Notes: generated by a model from the letters alone, not told the origin. 64,000 nucleotides of DNA from Bdellovibrio bacteriovorus (GCF_001592745.1 NZ_LUKD01000001.1:1955890-2019889), one strand, 5' to 3'; counted from the first letter of the stretch, positions 54,613-62,944 are shown. Made by a program: numbers and translations.

Positions 54613-55587
54613 TTAGAAGCTTCCTGTGACAGAAGCAGAAACCCAATACGGCATGTCCAAGCGAATGTCGTCTTTGTTAATCGCATCTCTGTAAAAGGAA
54701 ACGCCAGCCTCCAGAGCGGCCGTTGCTCCATAGTAAGGCGTGGGGGTAGAGAGTTTACCGACAACTTCTGCATCCCAGTTGATTTGCGGAGCATGATAGT
54801 ACTGATGTCCATCGCCACGAGCGACGTGATTCCAGTTGTTGTTCTTTTCATAGCCTTCATCTCGCCCTTGAACGGCGTCGCGAGCTTTGTAGTTACCAAC
54901 CACTCCCGCTTCAAAAAAGGACGTTATACGATATTTGCTTGAAAGCTGGGTGAGGAATTCGTTTCCTAAGGCCCAACCTTTGGCATTTCTTCCGCCGCGC
55001 ACAGTGAGCTGACCTCGCGCCGAGTTCACCCATTTCGCAAGATTCAGGGAATAAGTCGAACCCAAGATGAGATCCGCAGTGCCCGAACCCAACTGCATGT
55101 TATAGGCCGCTGTTTGCGTTGGGTTCGAAGTGAATGTTTCGTCAATGCTTCCTGTCGGCAAAGTCACGCTGATGTCGGAAAGAACAAGATGTGCTTCTTT
55201 CGCGTAGGTCGCAGTCATCGCCATCAAACGAACATCCCCGATCCCTTCGGTGTAATCGCGCGTTTTGAAATTGAGGCCGCCCGGAATCGGTTCATATTTT
55301 GTCTCGACCATATTTTTAATATGCGGAACAAAAGCAAGGAACGTCCATGTCGGACTGTAAAGCCACGTTGCTGTGATCATATTCACGTCGACGGTCGACG
55401 CATCAAAACCGTAAATGCGTGTGTTGGCATTGTTCGTACCTTGAAGATCGTATTTGTAATAGCTGTAAGTAAGAAAAACCGACGGAGGTTTTGGTGCGGG
55501 AGTGATGGAGGTACCTGTGGTTTCAGATTGTGCAAAACTAGATGCGGAAAAAGACATCGTCAGAATGAATCCCAAAATTTTCTTCAT
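54613..55587 (-). CDS. Outer-membrane barrel protein, transporter-like
   Basis: 324 aa from ATG 55587 after AAGGAGAA, with a signal peptide ending SSFA. The rest alternates hydrophobic and polar residues with many aromatic girdles and ends in a strand (YWVSASVTGSF) whose last residue is Phe, a hallmark of Bam-inserted barrels. An SDISVTLPTGSIDE block resembles the DUF3570/phenol-transporter style, without a firm match. A CCCTCT/AGAGGG hairpin lies past its stop (54570-54596). Confidence 0.7.
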   Translation of the reverse strand: MKKILGFILTMSFSASSFAQSETTGTSITPAPKPPSVFLTYSYYKYDLQGTNNANTRIYGFDASTVDVNMITATWLYSPTWTFLAFVPHIKNMVETKYEPIPGGLNFKTRDYTEGIGDVRLMAMTATYAKEAHLVLSDISVTLPTGSIDETFTSNPTQTAAYNMQLGSGTADLILGSTYSLNLAKWVNSARGQLTVRGGRNAKGWALGNEFLTQLSSKYRITSFFEAGVVGNYKARDAVQGRDEGYEKNNNWNHVARGDGHQYYHAPQINWDAEVVGKLSTPTPYYGATAALEAGVSFYRDAINKDDIRLDMPYWVSASVTGSF

Positions 55588-55853
55588 GAAAGTTCTCCTT
55601 TGCTGGAGCATAAAACTCGTGAAGACGATTTTCAGTCAATGAAATTCACTCTAAAAAATCTAGAGCAATTGCTTTAATCTGCGAATGAAAAACAGGTAGA
55701 TCTGATGGGAATATTTGGCACAACGAGACCCGTGTTTTTGTCCCTAAACTGTCGCCGTGTCAATTTGATACACACTCTTACGGGCCTATATCGCGCTTTA
55801 GGCTGACCTAGTTTTTGCTTGGAAGAATCCCGGTATAACCCAGGACGTTTATT

Positions 55854-56810
55854 ATGAAATCAGTTGTGAAGCCTTTAATGATTATCTTATTTGCGGGAAT
55901 TGCGTCGCCGCATGTGTTGGCGCAGGTTTCATCGTCGGCGGCTTCGGTCGTGATTGAACATGCTGCTGAAAGCGAACTTCACAAGCTCTTTGCTAAAGCT
56001 CAAGAACACGCTGTTCTTTCAAAACCACTGCGTGATCGTGTTGATTTCTTTTCGGCTCAATTCTTAGGAAAACCTTACCTGGGTGGCGCGCTTGGAGAGG
56101 GAAGCACATCTTCTTTTGATAACGACCCGCTCTTTCGTTTTGATGCGTTTGATTGCACAACTTATGTTGAAACCGTCGTAGCACTTTCGTTAGTTTCTTC
56201 AGAAGAATCTTTTAAAAGTTTACTGACACAGATTCGCTACATGAATGGCAACGTCAGTCTTTTCACACGCAATCATTTCACGAGTGTCGATTGGAATCCA
56301 AATGCAGAACGACTTGGAGTTTTGCGGGACATCACCAGGGATGTGGGATCTTCCCAGACGTCGACGTTGGAAACTCTCATTGAAAAGAACACTTGGTTTG
56401 CGCGCCAAGCTCCCGACATGGTGAAGGCGAAGGACAACGAGGCAAAGAAGATCGAATACATTCGCGCAAGTACGCAGAGCATGGGTCAGGAAAAAGCTCG
56501 TCTTAATTTCATAGATAAAAAGACCTTGGTTTCTAATCGGGATTTGCTTCGCTATTTTCCCAAGGCAGGTGTGATCAATATCGTTCGTGCAAATTGGAAA
56601 GTGAAAGACGCCATCGGAACGGCGTTGGATATTTCTCATCAGGGAGTTTTCTTTGAACGCGACGGTCAGATCATCTTCCGTCACGCAAGTTTTAAACGCG
56701 GGTCTCAGTTCGTCGTCGAAATTCCGCTTATTGATTATGTGAAAAACAACTTTGGGGATTCTACTTTTGCCGGAATTAATATCCTGGGATTAAACGATCT
56801 CCGTTTCTAA
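55854..56810 (+). CDS. DUF1460-family amidase-like protein
   Basis: 318 aa with signal peptide ending HVLA. The core DCTTYVETVVAL (nucleophile Cys near 101) and RNHFTSVDWNP (His near 142) match DUF1460, an NlpC/P60-like fold acting on muropeptides. The C-terminal part (FFERDGQIIFRHAS) continues the family. Such enzymes cut stem peptides or recycle wall fragments. A candidate promoter TTGATA-N16-TATATC lies at 55765-55792. Confidence 0.82.
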   Translation: MKSVVKPLMIILFAGIASPHVLAQVSSSAASVVIEHAAESELHKLFAKAQEHAVLSKPLRDRVDFFSAQFLGKPYLGGALGEGSTSSFDNDPLFRFDAFDCTTYVETVVALSLVSSEESFKSLLTQIRYMNGNVSLFTRNHFTSVDWNPNAERLGVLRDITRDVGSSQTSTLETLIEKNTWFARQAPDMVKAKDNEAKKIEYIRASTQSMGQEKARLNFIDKKTLVSNRDLLRYFPKAGVINIVRANWKVKDAIGTALDISHQGVFFERDGQIIFRHASFKRGSQFVVEIPLIDYVKNNFGDSTFAGINILGLNDLRF

Positions 56811-57291
56811 AAATATGTAACATAAGCGTTGAGAATTTCTTGCTTTCAATCCTTTGGTCGAGGCTTCCCTAGACCTTCGTCTTAAAATTTTTTGGTCCTT
56901 AATATCCAGTCTTTTCAATACTTAAGCGGGGTCCTGAGAAAATTCCTAGACCTAAGCCCTAAAGTTTCCTGGACCATGGTCCGAAGAGTTCCTCGTACAC
57001 GTTGGTGCAAAGCTTCAGACGCTCGGACCCCTCCAAAACTCGAAAGAGTTCCTAAAGGCAACCTTCTCTGATGGCTCGGTTCCTCGAAGATCGGGACAGT
57101 CACCCTGATCCCGAGGGACCCTCCAACCTAAATTTTTAAATTTATTTTTTAGTGAGTTAGTAAATTTTAAAAAACTGATCATCGTACGTTGGTGGGATTC
57201 AAGATTGTTCTGATGGCAAGTGGTGCTGCCTAGGTCCATGAATAGTTCCGTAAAATCAGCGCGCGAGATCTCAATCCCTTAGGAGGTTCTC
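56811..57291 (+). promoter_or_regulatory. Long leader/control region of the first flagellin gene
   Basis: 481 bases without a gene. It contains CTAGACC twice (56869, 56946), repeated TTCCT-type blocks, the sigma-28-like promoter at 56960, a hairpin CCTCG...CGAGG (about 57082-57117), a very AT-rich stretch (57123-57175) and AGGAGGT 5 nt before the flagellin ATG. The leader would be about 300 nt, long enough for RNA-level control. Confidence 0.5.
56960..56987 (+). promoter_or_regulatory. Sigma-28-like promoter of flagellin 1
   Basis: TAAAGTTT (8/8 to the FliA -35) with a 12-nt spacer before TCCGAAGA (5/8). The spacer is one longer than ideal, but the CCGAA core is shared with the second flagellin promoter at 59341. 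Confidence 0.4.
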
Positions 57292-58116
57292 ATGGGCTTA
57301 AGAATCGCAACAAACACTGCATCAATCGCAGCACAACGTGTGCTATCCAAACAACAAAAACGAGCGGAACATTCAGCGCAAGCTCTTGCGTCGGGTTCGC
57401 GTATCGTTAATGCCGCCGACGACGCTGCCGGTTTGGCGATCTCAGAAAATTTCAAAGGACAGTTAAAAGGTATTGCGCAAGCGCGTAATAACGCGAACAA
57501 CGCGATTTCATTCTCGCAAGTGGGTGAGGGTGGATTGAGCGAAGTTTCAAATATCCTGATTCGTCTCCGTGAGCTCGGAGTACAGGCGGCCTCTGATACT
57601 GTCAGTGATACGGAGCGCGGGTTCCTCAACAATGAGGCCCAGCAACTCATCCAAGAAGCAGACCGTATTGCTAAGACCACTACGTTCGGTAATACAAAAC
57701 TCCTAGATGGTTCCGGTGGTAAATTAGAATTCCACGTCGGTGCCTACGGTGGAGAAGAAAATATCATCGCCTTCGACTTCGATGCCGACGCGACAACCAG
57801 TGCTCTGGGTATCAGCGGTATTGATGTGGCGGATAAATCAGGAGCGCGTAGCACTCTGGAATCCGTCGACGAAGCCATCCAAAAAGTCGGCTCATTGCGC
57901 GCAAGTTTCGGTGCGATGCAATCACGACTTGAATCAACAGTAAGTAACCTCGATGTTTCTTACGAAAACTTGTCAGCAGCCAACTCTCGTATCCGCGACA
58001 CTGACGTGGCGAAGGAAACAGCAGAAATGGCGTCAGCAAGTATCTTGCAAAACACAGCGGTATCGGTTTTGGCTCAAGCCAACCAGTTACCAAATGTGGC
58101 GATGAAACTAGTATAA
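57292..58116 (+). CDS. fliC: Flagellin, first copy
   Basis: 274 aa, a short flagellin made only of D0/D1 (no D2/D3). N-terminus GLRIATNTASIAAQRVLSK, then GSRIVNAADDAAGLAISENF and RELGVQAASDTVSDTERGF; C-terminus SRIRDTDVAKETAEMASASI and ANQLPNVAMKLV. It builds the filament after export. The second copy at 59539 shares the layout but differs at many positions, so the filament is probably a mixture. AGGAGGT site; strong terminator at 58231. Confidence 0.94.
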   Translation: MGLRIATNTASIAAQRVLSKQQKRAEHSAQALASGSRIVNAADDAAGLAISENFKGQLKGIAQARNNANNAISFSQVGEGGLSEVSNILIRLRELGVQAASDTVSDTERGFLNNEAQQLIQEADRIAKTTTFGNTKLLDGSGGKLEFHVGAYGGEENIIAFDFDADATTSALGISGIDVADKSGARSTLESVDEAIQKVGSLRASFGAMQSRLESTVSNLDVSYENLSAANSRIRDTDVAKETAEMASASILQNTAVSVLAQANQLPNVAMKLV

Positions 58117-58230
58117 TAAAAAATCAAAAACCATATTCGTACACTACGATATCGAGTGGGGCCTTACTGGGATAGGGTCTCATTCGAGAATGAGGGGTCG
58201 CCCACATATACCTCTCGTGTCTTAAGCCCA

Positions 58231-58260
58231 CCCTGGGAGCACCCGCTCCCAGGGATTTTC
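58231..58260 (+). terminator. Rho-independent terminator of flagellin 1
   Basis: Ten-bp stem CCCTGGGAGC/GCTCCCAGGG with an ACCC loop, followed by ATTTTC. The mobile element begins at the next base, so the insertion leaves the flagellin message intact. Confidence 0.85.
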
Positions 58261-58293
58261 AAGGTGCCTGCTTCTTTTTTGGGTCTACACCGC
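58261..58293 (+). repeat. Left 33-bp terminal inverted repeat
   Basis: Exact reverse complement of 59184-59216, without a mismatch. The outer part contains GGTGCCTG and a run of six T. Confidence 0.92.
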
Positions 58294-58389
58294 ATCAAAA
58301 GGCAGAATCTGAGCTTCGGACCGCAGCAATATCCCGATCGAACTTAGGTGAGTTACATCACCCTTTTTCCTTTGCATTGGTCCCACTTC

Positions 58390-59028
58390 ATGGGACGACC
58401 GATATTCCACAATCACACAGAATTTCCTTATCACGTGACCGCGCGATGTATTAATCGAGATTGGTTTTCTTTAGACATGGATTTCATCTGGGAAGTTATG
58501 TCTAGAAATCTGTATTTCTTGAATGGCGCATTCAATCTGCGAATTCATGCTTTTGTTTTGATGAGCAATCACTTCCATATGATAGTTCGTACTCCGGATG
58601 CTAATCTTAGTGAGGCTATGAGATATTTCATGCGAGAAACAAGCCGTGAGATTTCTTTTAACAGCTTCCGTATCAACCAAACTTACGGATCTCGTTTTCA
58701 CCGTACTCTAATAGATAATCCGCTTTATTATCTTCACGCCTATAAATATGTTTATCGAAACCCTGTAGCTGCCGGACTCTGTAATAAGGTCGAAGAGTAT
58801 CCTTACTCTTCTTTGCAAGGACTCTTGGGAAATACATGGATGGACGTTCCTATCTCCGAAGACGAGAACTGGGGTTTCTTTTCATCAAGAACTGAAACGT
58901 TGAAGTGGCTAAACACGACACCAGACCCACAATGTATGGAGGAAGTGCGAGTTGCTTTGAGGAAGCCAACTTTTAAACTTTCTCCGCAGAACAAGCGACC
59001 TTCAATTTTAGAAAAGCATCCGCTATAA
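58390..59028 (+). CDS. Y1 (HUH) transposase, RAYT/REP-associated type
   Basis: 212 aa from ATG 58390 (GTG 58348 would add 14 residues; neither has a strong ribosome site). Opening GRPIFHNHTEFPYHVTARC and the metal motif NHFHMIVRTP with H-F-H are typical of Y1 transposases; the catalytic Tyr is probably in HAYKYVYRNPVAAGL. The gene has no frameshift, so activity is plausible. RAYTs act on REP palindromes; here the flanking 33-bp repeats are the likely substrate. Confidence 0.88.
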   Translation: MGRPIFHNHTEFPYHVTARCINRDWFSLDMDFIWEVMSRNLYFLNGAFNLRIHAFVLMSNHFHMIVRTPDANLSEAMRYFMRETSREISFNSFRINQTYGSRFHRTLIDNPLYYLHAYKYVYRNPVAAGLCNKVEEYPYSSLQGLLGNTWMDVPISEDENWGFFSSRTETLKWLNTTPDPQCMEEVRVALRKPTFKLSPQNKRPSILEKHPL

Positions 59029-59183
59029 ACAGGCAACATCATCGTTACATTGTCGATACTTCGTATTGCAGGAACCTTCGCGCCAGTGTTCTTTTCTGTT
59101 GTAACGACGCACTTACGTCGAGTGAAAATAGCTATACGTTCGTGACTCGAATATTCAAGCTTCCCCTAAAAATTTCTGTTAAC

Positions 59184-59216
59184 GCGGTGTAGACCCAAAA
59201 AAGAAGCAGGCACCTT
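59184..59216 (-). repeat. Right 33-bp terminal inverted repeat
   Basis: Perfect partner of 58261-58293. Confidence 0.92.
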
Positions 59217-59335
59217 TTGGTCGGGGTGGCTTTTGGTCTTGGGCTGGACTTTGGTTTGGGATTTGGATGGATTTTGGGCTGGTTTTCAGGATGTTGGTCT
59301 AGGTTTATCTGGATGATGGTCTAGTTTTGCAGGAC
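59217..59335 (+). repeat. G/T-skewed degenerate repeat tract
   Basis: About 119 bases with few C or A and recurring TTTGG, GGGCTGG and GGTCTAG units, the last at 59296 and 59318. It lies between the mobile element and the sigma-28-like promoter. No ORF; origin is unclear. Confidence 0.5.
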
Positions 59336-59340
59336 GCGAC

Positions 59341-59367
59341 TAAAGGCTTCACAGACCTCGCCGAAAG
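59341..59367 (+). promoter_or_regulatory. Sigma-28-like promoter of flagellin 2
   Basis: TAAAGGCT, an exact 11-nt spacer and GCCGAAAG (6/8 on each half). Predicted start about 59375, giving a leader near 165 nt. Confidence 0.55.
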
Positions 59368-59374
59368 GTATGTC

Positions 59375-59538
59375 AGAAGCAACGACGGAACTTAAGTCGA
59401 AGTACTCGAGAGACTCGGATGGAGTGACTGCCTGAAGAGAATCGTTAGCAGAGGAACCCGACAAAAGTGAAGTCACTAACGTGTACAACAGGCAAGCCTA
59501 AGTAGGTATAAGGCTGCCGCAATTAATGGGGGTCCCAC
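59375..59538 (+). promoter_or_regulatory. Structured 5' leader of flagellin 2
   Basis: Contains a hairpin GGC-A-AGCCT/AGGCT-GCC (59491-59518) close to the ribosome site GGGGG (59528-59532), and several GGA triplets (59387, 59417, 59421, 59453) of the kind CsrA binds. With csrA and fliW in the same window, CsrA control is a reasonable but untested idea. Confidence 0.4.
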
Positions 59539-60372
59539 ATGGGAATGAGAATTTCTACTAACGTATCAGCGATCAACGCACAGAGAACTATGATTACTTC
59601 TCAGCGTTCAATCGGTAAATCCATGGAGCAATTGTCTTCTGGATCACGTATCAACAAAGCGGCAGATGACGCTGCGGGATTGGCGATCAGTGAAAACTTG
59701 AAATCGCAAATCAGATCATTGAGCCAAGCAGGCCGTAACGCCAACGATGGTATCTCAATGGTACAAACTGCAGAGGGTGGCTTGAGTGAAATTTCTAACA
59801 TCTTGACTCGTATGAGAGAACTAGGTGTTCAGGCTTCATCTGATACTGTTGGTGACACTGAGCGTGGCTTCTTGGATAAAGAGGTTCAACAATTAAAAGC
59901 TGAAGCTCAACGTATTACTCAAACAACTAAATTCGGAACTACAAAACTTCTTGATGGTTCTGGTGATAAGTTCGACTTCCAAGTTGGTATCAACAACAAC
60001 GAAGAAGCAGACAGAATTTCGTTCAATGCAGGTGAAACAGATTCAACAATTGCAGCTCTTGGAATTGATTCTTTCGACTTCTCTTCCAAAGCGGGTGCGC
60101 AAGAGGCTCTTGAGCTAGTGGATAAAGCCCAATCTCAAGTGAACGGTTACCGCGCGAATCTCGGTGCCCTTCAAAACCGCTTGCAATCCACAGTTGATAA
60201 CTTGGGTGTGCAACATGAGAACATCTCTGCTGCGAACTCTCGTATCCGTGACACTGACGTAGCTGCAGCATCTGCTGAGTCGACTCGTAACTCAGTACTA
60301 TTGCAGGCAAATACTGCGGTGTTGGCGCAAGCGAATGCGATGCCAAACTCAGCATTGAGATTGATTGGTTAA
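59539..60372 (+). CDS. fliC: Flagellin, second copy
   Basis: 277 aa, D0/D1 only. N-terminus GMRISTNVSAINAQRTM, GSRINKAADDAAGLAISENL, RELGVQASSDTVGDTERGF; C-terminus SRIRDTDVAAASAESTRNS and ALRLIG. Parallel to the copy at 57292 with moderate divergence, consistent with an old duplication later separated by the mobile element. Codon use is strongly biased as in highly expressed genes. Start ATG 6 nt after TGGGGGT. Confidence 0.95.
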   Translation: MGMRISTNVSAINAQRTMITSQRSIGKSMEQLSSGSRINKAADDAAGLAISENLKSQIRSLSQAGRNANDGISMVQTAEGGLSEISNILTRMRELGVQASSDTVGDTERGFLDKEVQQLKAEAQRITQTTKFGTTKLLDGSGDKFDFQVGINNNEEADRISFNAGETDSTIAALGIDSFDFSSKAGAQEALELVDKAQSQVNGYRANLGALQNRLQSTVDNLGVQHENISAANSRIRDTDVAAASAESTRNSVLLQANTAVLAQANAMPNSALRLIG

Positions 60373-60400
60373 TTATATAAGAAAATAAAAAGTTTGATCT

Positions 60401-60464
60401 GGGAGGGCACCTCCGTTCCCTCCCGGTACCAACCTACCCAAGGAAGCTGTAACGCTTCCTTGGG
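60401..60464 (+). terminator. Two stacked hairpins after flagellin 2
   Basis: GGGAGGG/CCCTCCC (60401-60424) then CCCAAGGAAGC/GCTTCCTTGGG (60437-60464), both with full complementarity. They lack a T tail but would stabilise the 3' end of the abundant message. Confidence 0.65.
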
Positions 60465-60474
60465 GTACTAACAG

Positions 60475-60495
60475 GCCTTGCAAGAAGGCTTTTTG
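60475..60495 (+). terminator. Rho-independent terminator after flagellin 2
   Basis: GCCTT-GCAAG-AAGGC stem followed by TTTTTG; short but with a good T run. Confidence 0.6.
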
Positions 60496-60658
60496 TATTT
60501 GTCCTTACCGTTACCGCAAATGTCGTCGGTCAAAAAAATCTTGTGATAAGATTCAAATTACCAAAAAAATTCTAAGTGATCAGAACGTAATGGCGGTTTC
60601 CTTGACCGTTGAATCGTGTCGTAATTTTGTAAGTGCCTCACAGAAAACGGAGGTATTT

Positions 60659-60961
60659 ATGAAAATTGTTCTAGCATCACTATTATTAATGGCTTCTTCA
60701 TCTGCATTTGCTCTTGAAAGTCACTATGGCCAGGTTTCAAGATCAGGTCATGTGTGGCATTGCTCTTTGAGCAACCAATCAGATGAAACTCTGAGTATGA
60801 AATACGTCGAGTTTGGATTTTCTCGTTTAGGGTCTAAAGGAGAGGATCTTGAAATCCGTAAGCAGATTGATGAGCAAGTTTATCCAGGTGAAACTGTGAC
60901 TTCATCAGTAAGGGAGTCGCGGGCCCACGGTGCTTACTATTGCAGATTCTGGGCTCGCTAA
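60659..60961 (+). CDS. Small secreted protein
   Basis: 100 aa from ATG 60659, 6 nt after GGAGG, with signal peptide ending SSAFA. Two Cys remain (WHCSL, YYCRFW), probably a disulphide, in a chain of beta character. An upstream in-frame region to 60590 lacks a ribosome site. No family recognised. Confidence 0.65.
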   Translation: MKIVLASLLLMASSSAFALESHYGQVSRSGHVWHCSLSNQSDETLSMKYVEFGFSRLGSKGEDLEIRKQIDEQVYPGETVTSSVRESRAHGAYYCRFWAR

Positions 60962-60999
60962 TTCCGAGTTCATTATTGCCAGTGAGGATTTAAAAATAA

Positions 61000-61028
61000 A
61001 AGAGCTCTTCCATTTATGAAGAGCTCTT
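61000..61028. terminator. Bidirectional terminator, convergent genes
   Basis: Eleven-bp stem AAGAGCTCTTC/GAAGAGCTCTT with a 7-nt loop; the minus-strand side runs into a T-rich stretch. It serves the small secreted protein gene and the sugar dehydrogenase gene. Confidence 0.8.
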
Positions 61029-61035
61029 CCTCACA

Positions 61036-62244
61036 CTACTGCGGCTCTACTTTCCATATCTGGCCTTCATCGGTCGCAATATACAGATTGCTGTCAGGAC
61101 CCATTACTAACGAACGCATGCGAGCCGAAGGTAATGTCGCGGTGGTTGTGGCTTCTCGCTCTCCAGAACTATTTAAGTAAAAGACGTCCATACGTTGAGC
61201 CGCCATCATGCCCACGGCAAGATTACCTTCCCACGCACGCCATTTAGATCCCGTGAGGAATGTGGCAGGTCCCATACCTTGAGAATCCGCGTAGACAACT
61301 GTAGGGCGCATGGCATTCGGAAACTTTTCTAAGTCCGTCATGGGTGTCGGAATGCCGCTGGGTTTGTTCGAGATGTAACCACAATAATTATCCGCACAGG
61401 TGACCCCGGGTTCTGGTTTTGGATCCCAGCCACCATTTCCCCCGGCAACAAGACGAGTGACTTCATCGCTGTGATTTGGACCGTGTTCGGAGATATAGGG
61501 CTGACCTGTTACGGGATGAAAAGTGATGCCCTGAACGTTGCGATGACCAAAGGTGAAGATACGCGGATCACCACCGGAAGGAAAATTGTTGTTCGGAGCT
61601 CCATTGCCGCTGGTATCGATACGTAAAACTTTCCCACCCAGCTTTGTGACATCTTGAGGGAGTGGACCATTGTGATTATCGCCCGTAGTGACGTATAGGT
61701 ATCCATTGCTGTCAAAACGAATGCGGCCGCCACTGTGAGATCCTGCCCCACCCCAATTGTTCGCGGCATTTTTATAAGAGATGTATGTGACGATATCGGT
61801 ACGACTTAATGCCGTGGATAAATCTTGCGATAACGTCAGCTTCACAACGCGATTGGTGCGAGGGCTTGAAAGATTCGAAGCCATGTAAACGTAAATCAAA
61901 CGATTCACCGCAAAGTTTGGATCTAAAGCGACACCATGAACACCCGATTGACCTTCGCAGAAAAGATCATTCGCAACAAGAGTTGAGCCTGATGTGCCGA
62001 AAAGGCGAACAACACTGCCGTCAGTTTTACGCATGGAAAGACCACGGCATTTTTCGGTGTAAAACATTGTGCCGTCTGGAAGAAACGCAAGGTCCCAGGG
62101 ATTCTGCAACCCGGTCATAAAATTTGTTTTTACTAACGTGGGCTCGCGAGAAGATCCTAAAGACTCTTCTGCGCCATTTGAACTGCCATTTGCACACGCT
62201 GCCTGCAGGACCACATAAGCCAAGAGTAGCTTTTTCAGAGACAT
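61036..62244 (-). CDS. PQQ-type soluble sugar dehydrogenase-like lipoprotein
   Basis: 402 aa. The signal contains lipobox LQAAC. The mature part is a six-blade propeller of the glucose/sorbosone dehydrogenase family: LQNPWDLAFLPDGTMFYTEK, GVHGVALDPNF, YVTTGDNHNGP, GHRNVQGITFHP and EHGPNHSDEVTRL, the last typical of the PQQ/Ca pocket. It may oxidise sugars with PQQ or act as a binding propeller; no PQQ synthesis genes are present. GGAGGTGATGG precedes the ATG. Confidence 0.85.
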   Translation of the reverse strand: MSLKKLLLAYVVLQAACANGSSNGAEESLGSSREPTLVKTNFMTGLQNPWDLAFLPDGTMFYTEKCRGLSMRKTDGSVVRLFGTSGSTLVANDLFCEGQSGVHGVALDPNFAVNRLIYVYMASNLSSPRTNRVVKLTLSQDLSTALSRTDIVTYISYKNAANNWGGAGSHSGGRIRFDSNGYLYVTTGDNHNGPLPQDVTKLGGKVLRIDTSGNGAPNNNFPSGGDPRIFTFGHRNVQGITFHPVTGQPYISEHGPNHSDEVTRLVAGGNGGWDPKPEPGVTCADNYCGYISNKPSGIPTPMTDLEKFPNAMRPTVVYADSQGMGPATFLTGSKWRAWEGNLAVGMMAAQRMDVFYLNSSGEREATTTATLPSARMRSLVMGPDSNLYIATDEGQIWKVEPQ

Positions 62245-62379
62245 CCATCACCTCCATGAATTCTGATAACGAGGCAAGGGTACACAAGGCGTAGACTGGG
62301 ATCAAAGAATTGAAATATGTATGTTGATAGTTGTGAGAGTCACACGGCTGATTTAAAGGGTGGGGCAGCGGAAATGAAA

Positions 62380-62410
62380 TAAAAAAGGGAACTGGTGTCT
62401 GCCAATTCCC
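62380..62410 (-). terminator. Rho-independent terminator, minus strand
   Basis: On the minus strand GGGAATTGG pairs with CCAGTTCCC (one G-U) followed by six T; it ends the gene at 62436. Confidence 0.8.
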
Positions 62411-62435
62411 TATCGAAAGTCTTAATTCTAAGATC

Positions 62436-62771
62436 CTATTTCTTTTGGCAAGTGACTTCAATAATATCGCCATCCAGCGCCAATCCGCCACGCCCATTAG
62501 CTTCGTAAATTAAAGCAACACCACGACGAGAAGCTCCGCCATCTAGATCATTGTCCTTGATTGCGATCACGCTGCCGTTGTTGTTATGAGTGACAAGGAA
62601 ACGCTCTTTAGACTCGCTCAAGTGGTGGATCGTCAAAGTCTCTTCGCCACCATCGCGATCCACTGTGACAAAATCAAAGCGGTTGGTTTGCGTAATGCAC
62701 TCCACACCCGCAGATGCAGCTTGAACAGATAAACCGATTGATAAAGACAGTAGCGTAGCCATGATTTTCAT
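62436..62771 (-). CDS. Small secreted protein
   Basis: 111 aa with a signal peptide ending SAG or similar (VQAASAG). Two Cys (ECITQT near 25, VTCQKK at the end) probably pair. Charged central segment KDNDLDGGAS. No family recognised. AAAAGGAGAG precedes the ATG. The 173 nt to the next gene show nothing named. Confidence 0.6.
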   Translation of the reverse strand: MKIMATLLSLSIGLSVQAASAGVECITQTNRFDFVTVDRDGGEETLTIHHLSESKERFLVTHNNNGSVIAIKDNDLDGGASRRGVALIYEANGRGGLALDGDIIEVTCQKK

Positions 62772-62944
62772 AATTTCTCTCCTTTTTTAAACGTAAAGAT
62801 CCGACTTGAAGAGTGCGAAAGCCGTGCCCTGGTTTTAACGCTTTCAGCAGGGATTGAACACCTGGCGTCTGCCTGCGAATAGGACAGGTGACGGTGAGGG
62901 GCGCTGGGCTATAGAAATGGAAGTCTCAATATGAGACAAGAGGC

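Larger units (their letters stand above)
58261..59216. mobile_element. 956-bp element: Y1/RAYT transposase between perfect 33-bp inverted repeats
   Basis: Both ends carry the same 33-bp sequence in inverted orientation (58261-58293 and 59184-59216), starting AAGGTGCCTGCTTC on the left. The only gene inside is a Y1-type transposase. IS200/IS605 and RAYT elements do not normally have long terminal inverted repeats, so the ends may instead be paired REP-like copies mobilised or maintained by the RAYT. No target duplication is visible. It sits between two flagellin genes. Confidence 0.8.
59029..59538. other. Intergenic stretch: element tail, G/T tract and flagellin 2 leader
   Basis: 510 bases without a gene. 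59029-59183 is the 3' tail of the element with a CGACG-CACTTA-CGTCG hairpin (about 59112-59127); 59184-59216 is the right repeat; 59217-59335 is G/T-rich; 59341-59367 is the flagellin promoter; the rest is the leader. Confidence 0.7.

Noticed and set aside
58261-59216. Classical DDE insertion sequence
   Set aside because: The ends look like an IS, but the transposase is a Y1/HUH protein and no target-site duplication is visible.
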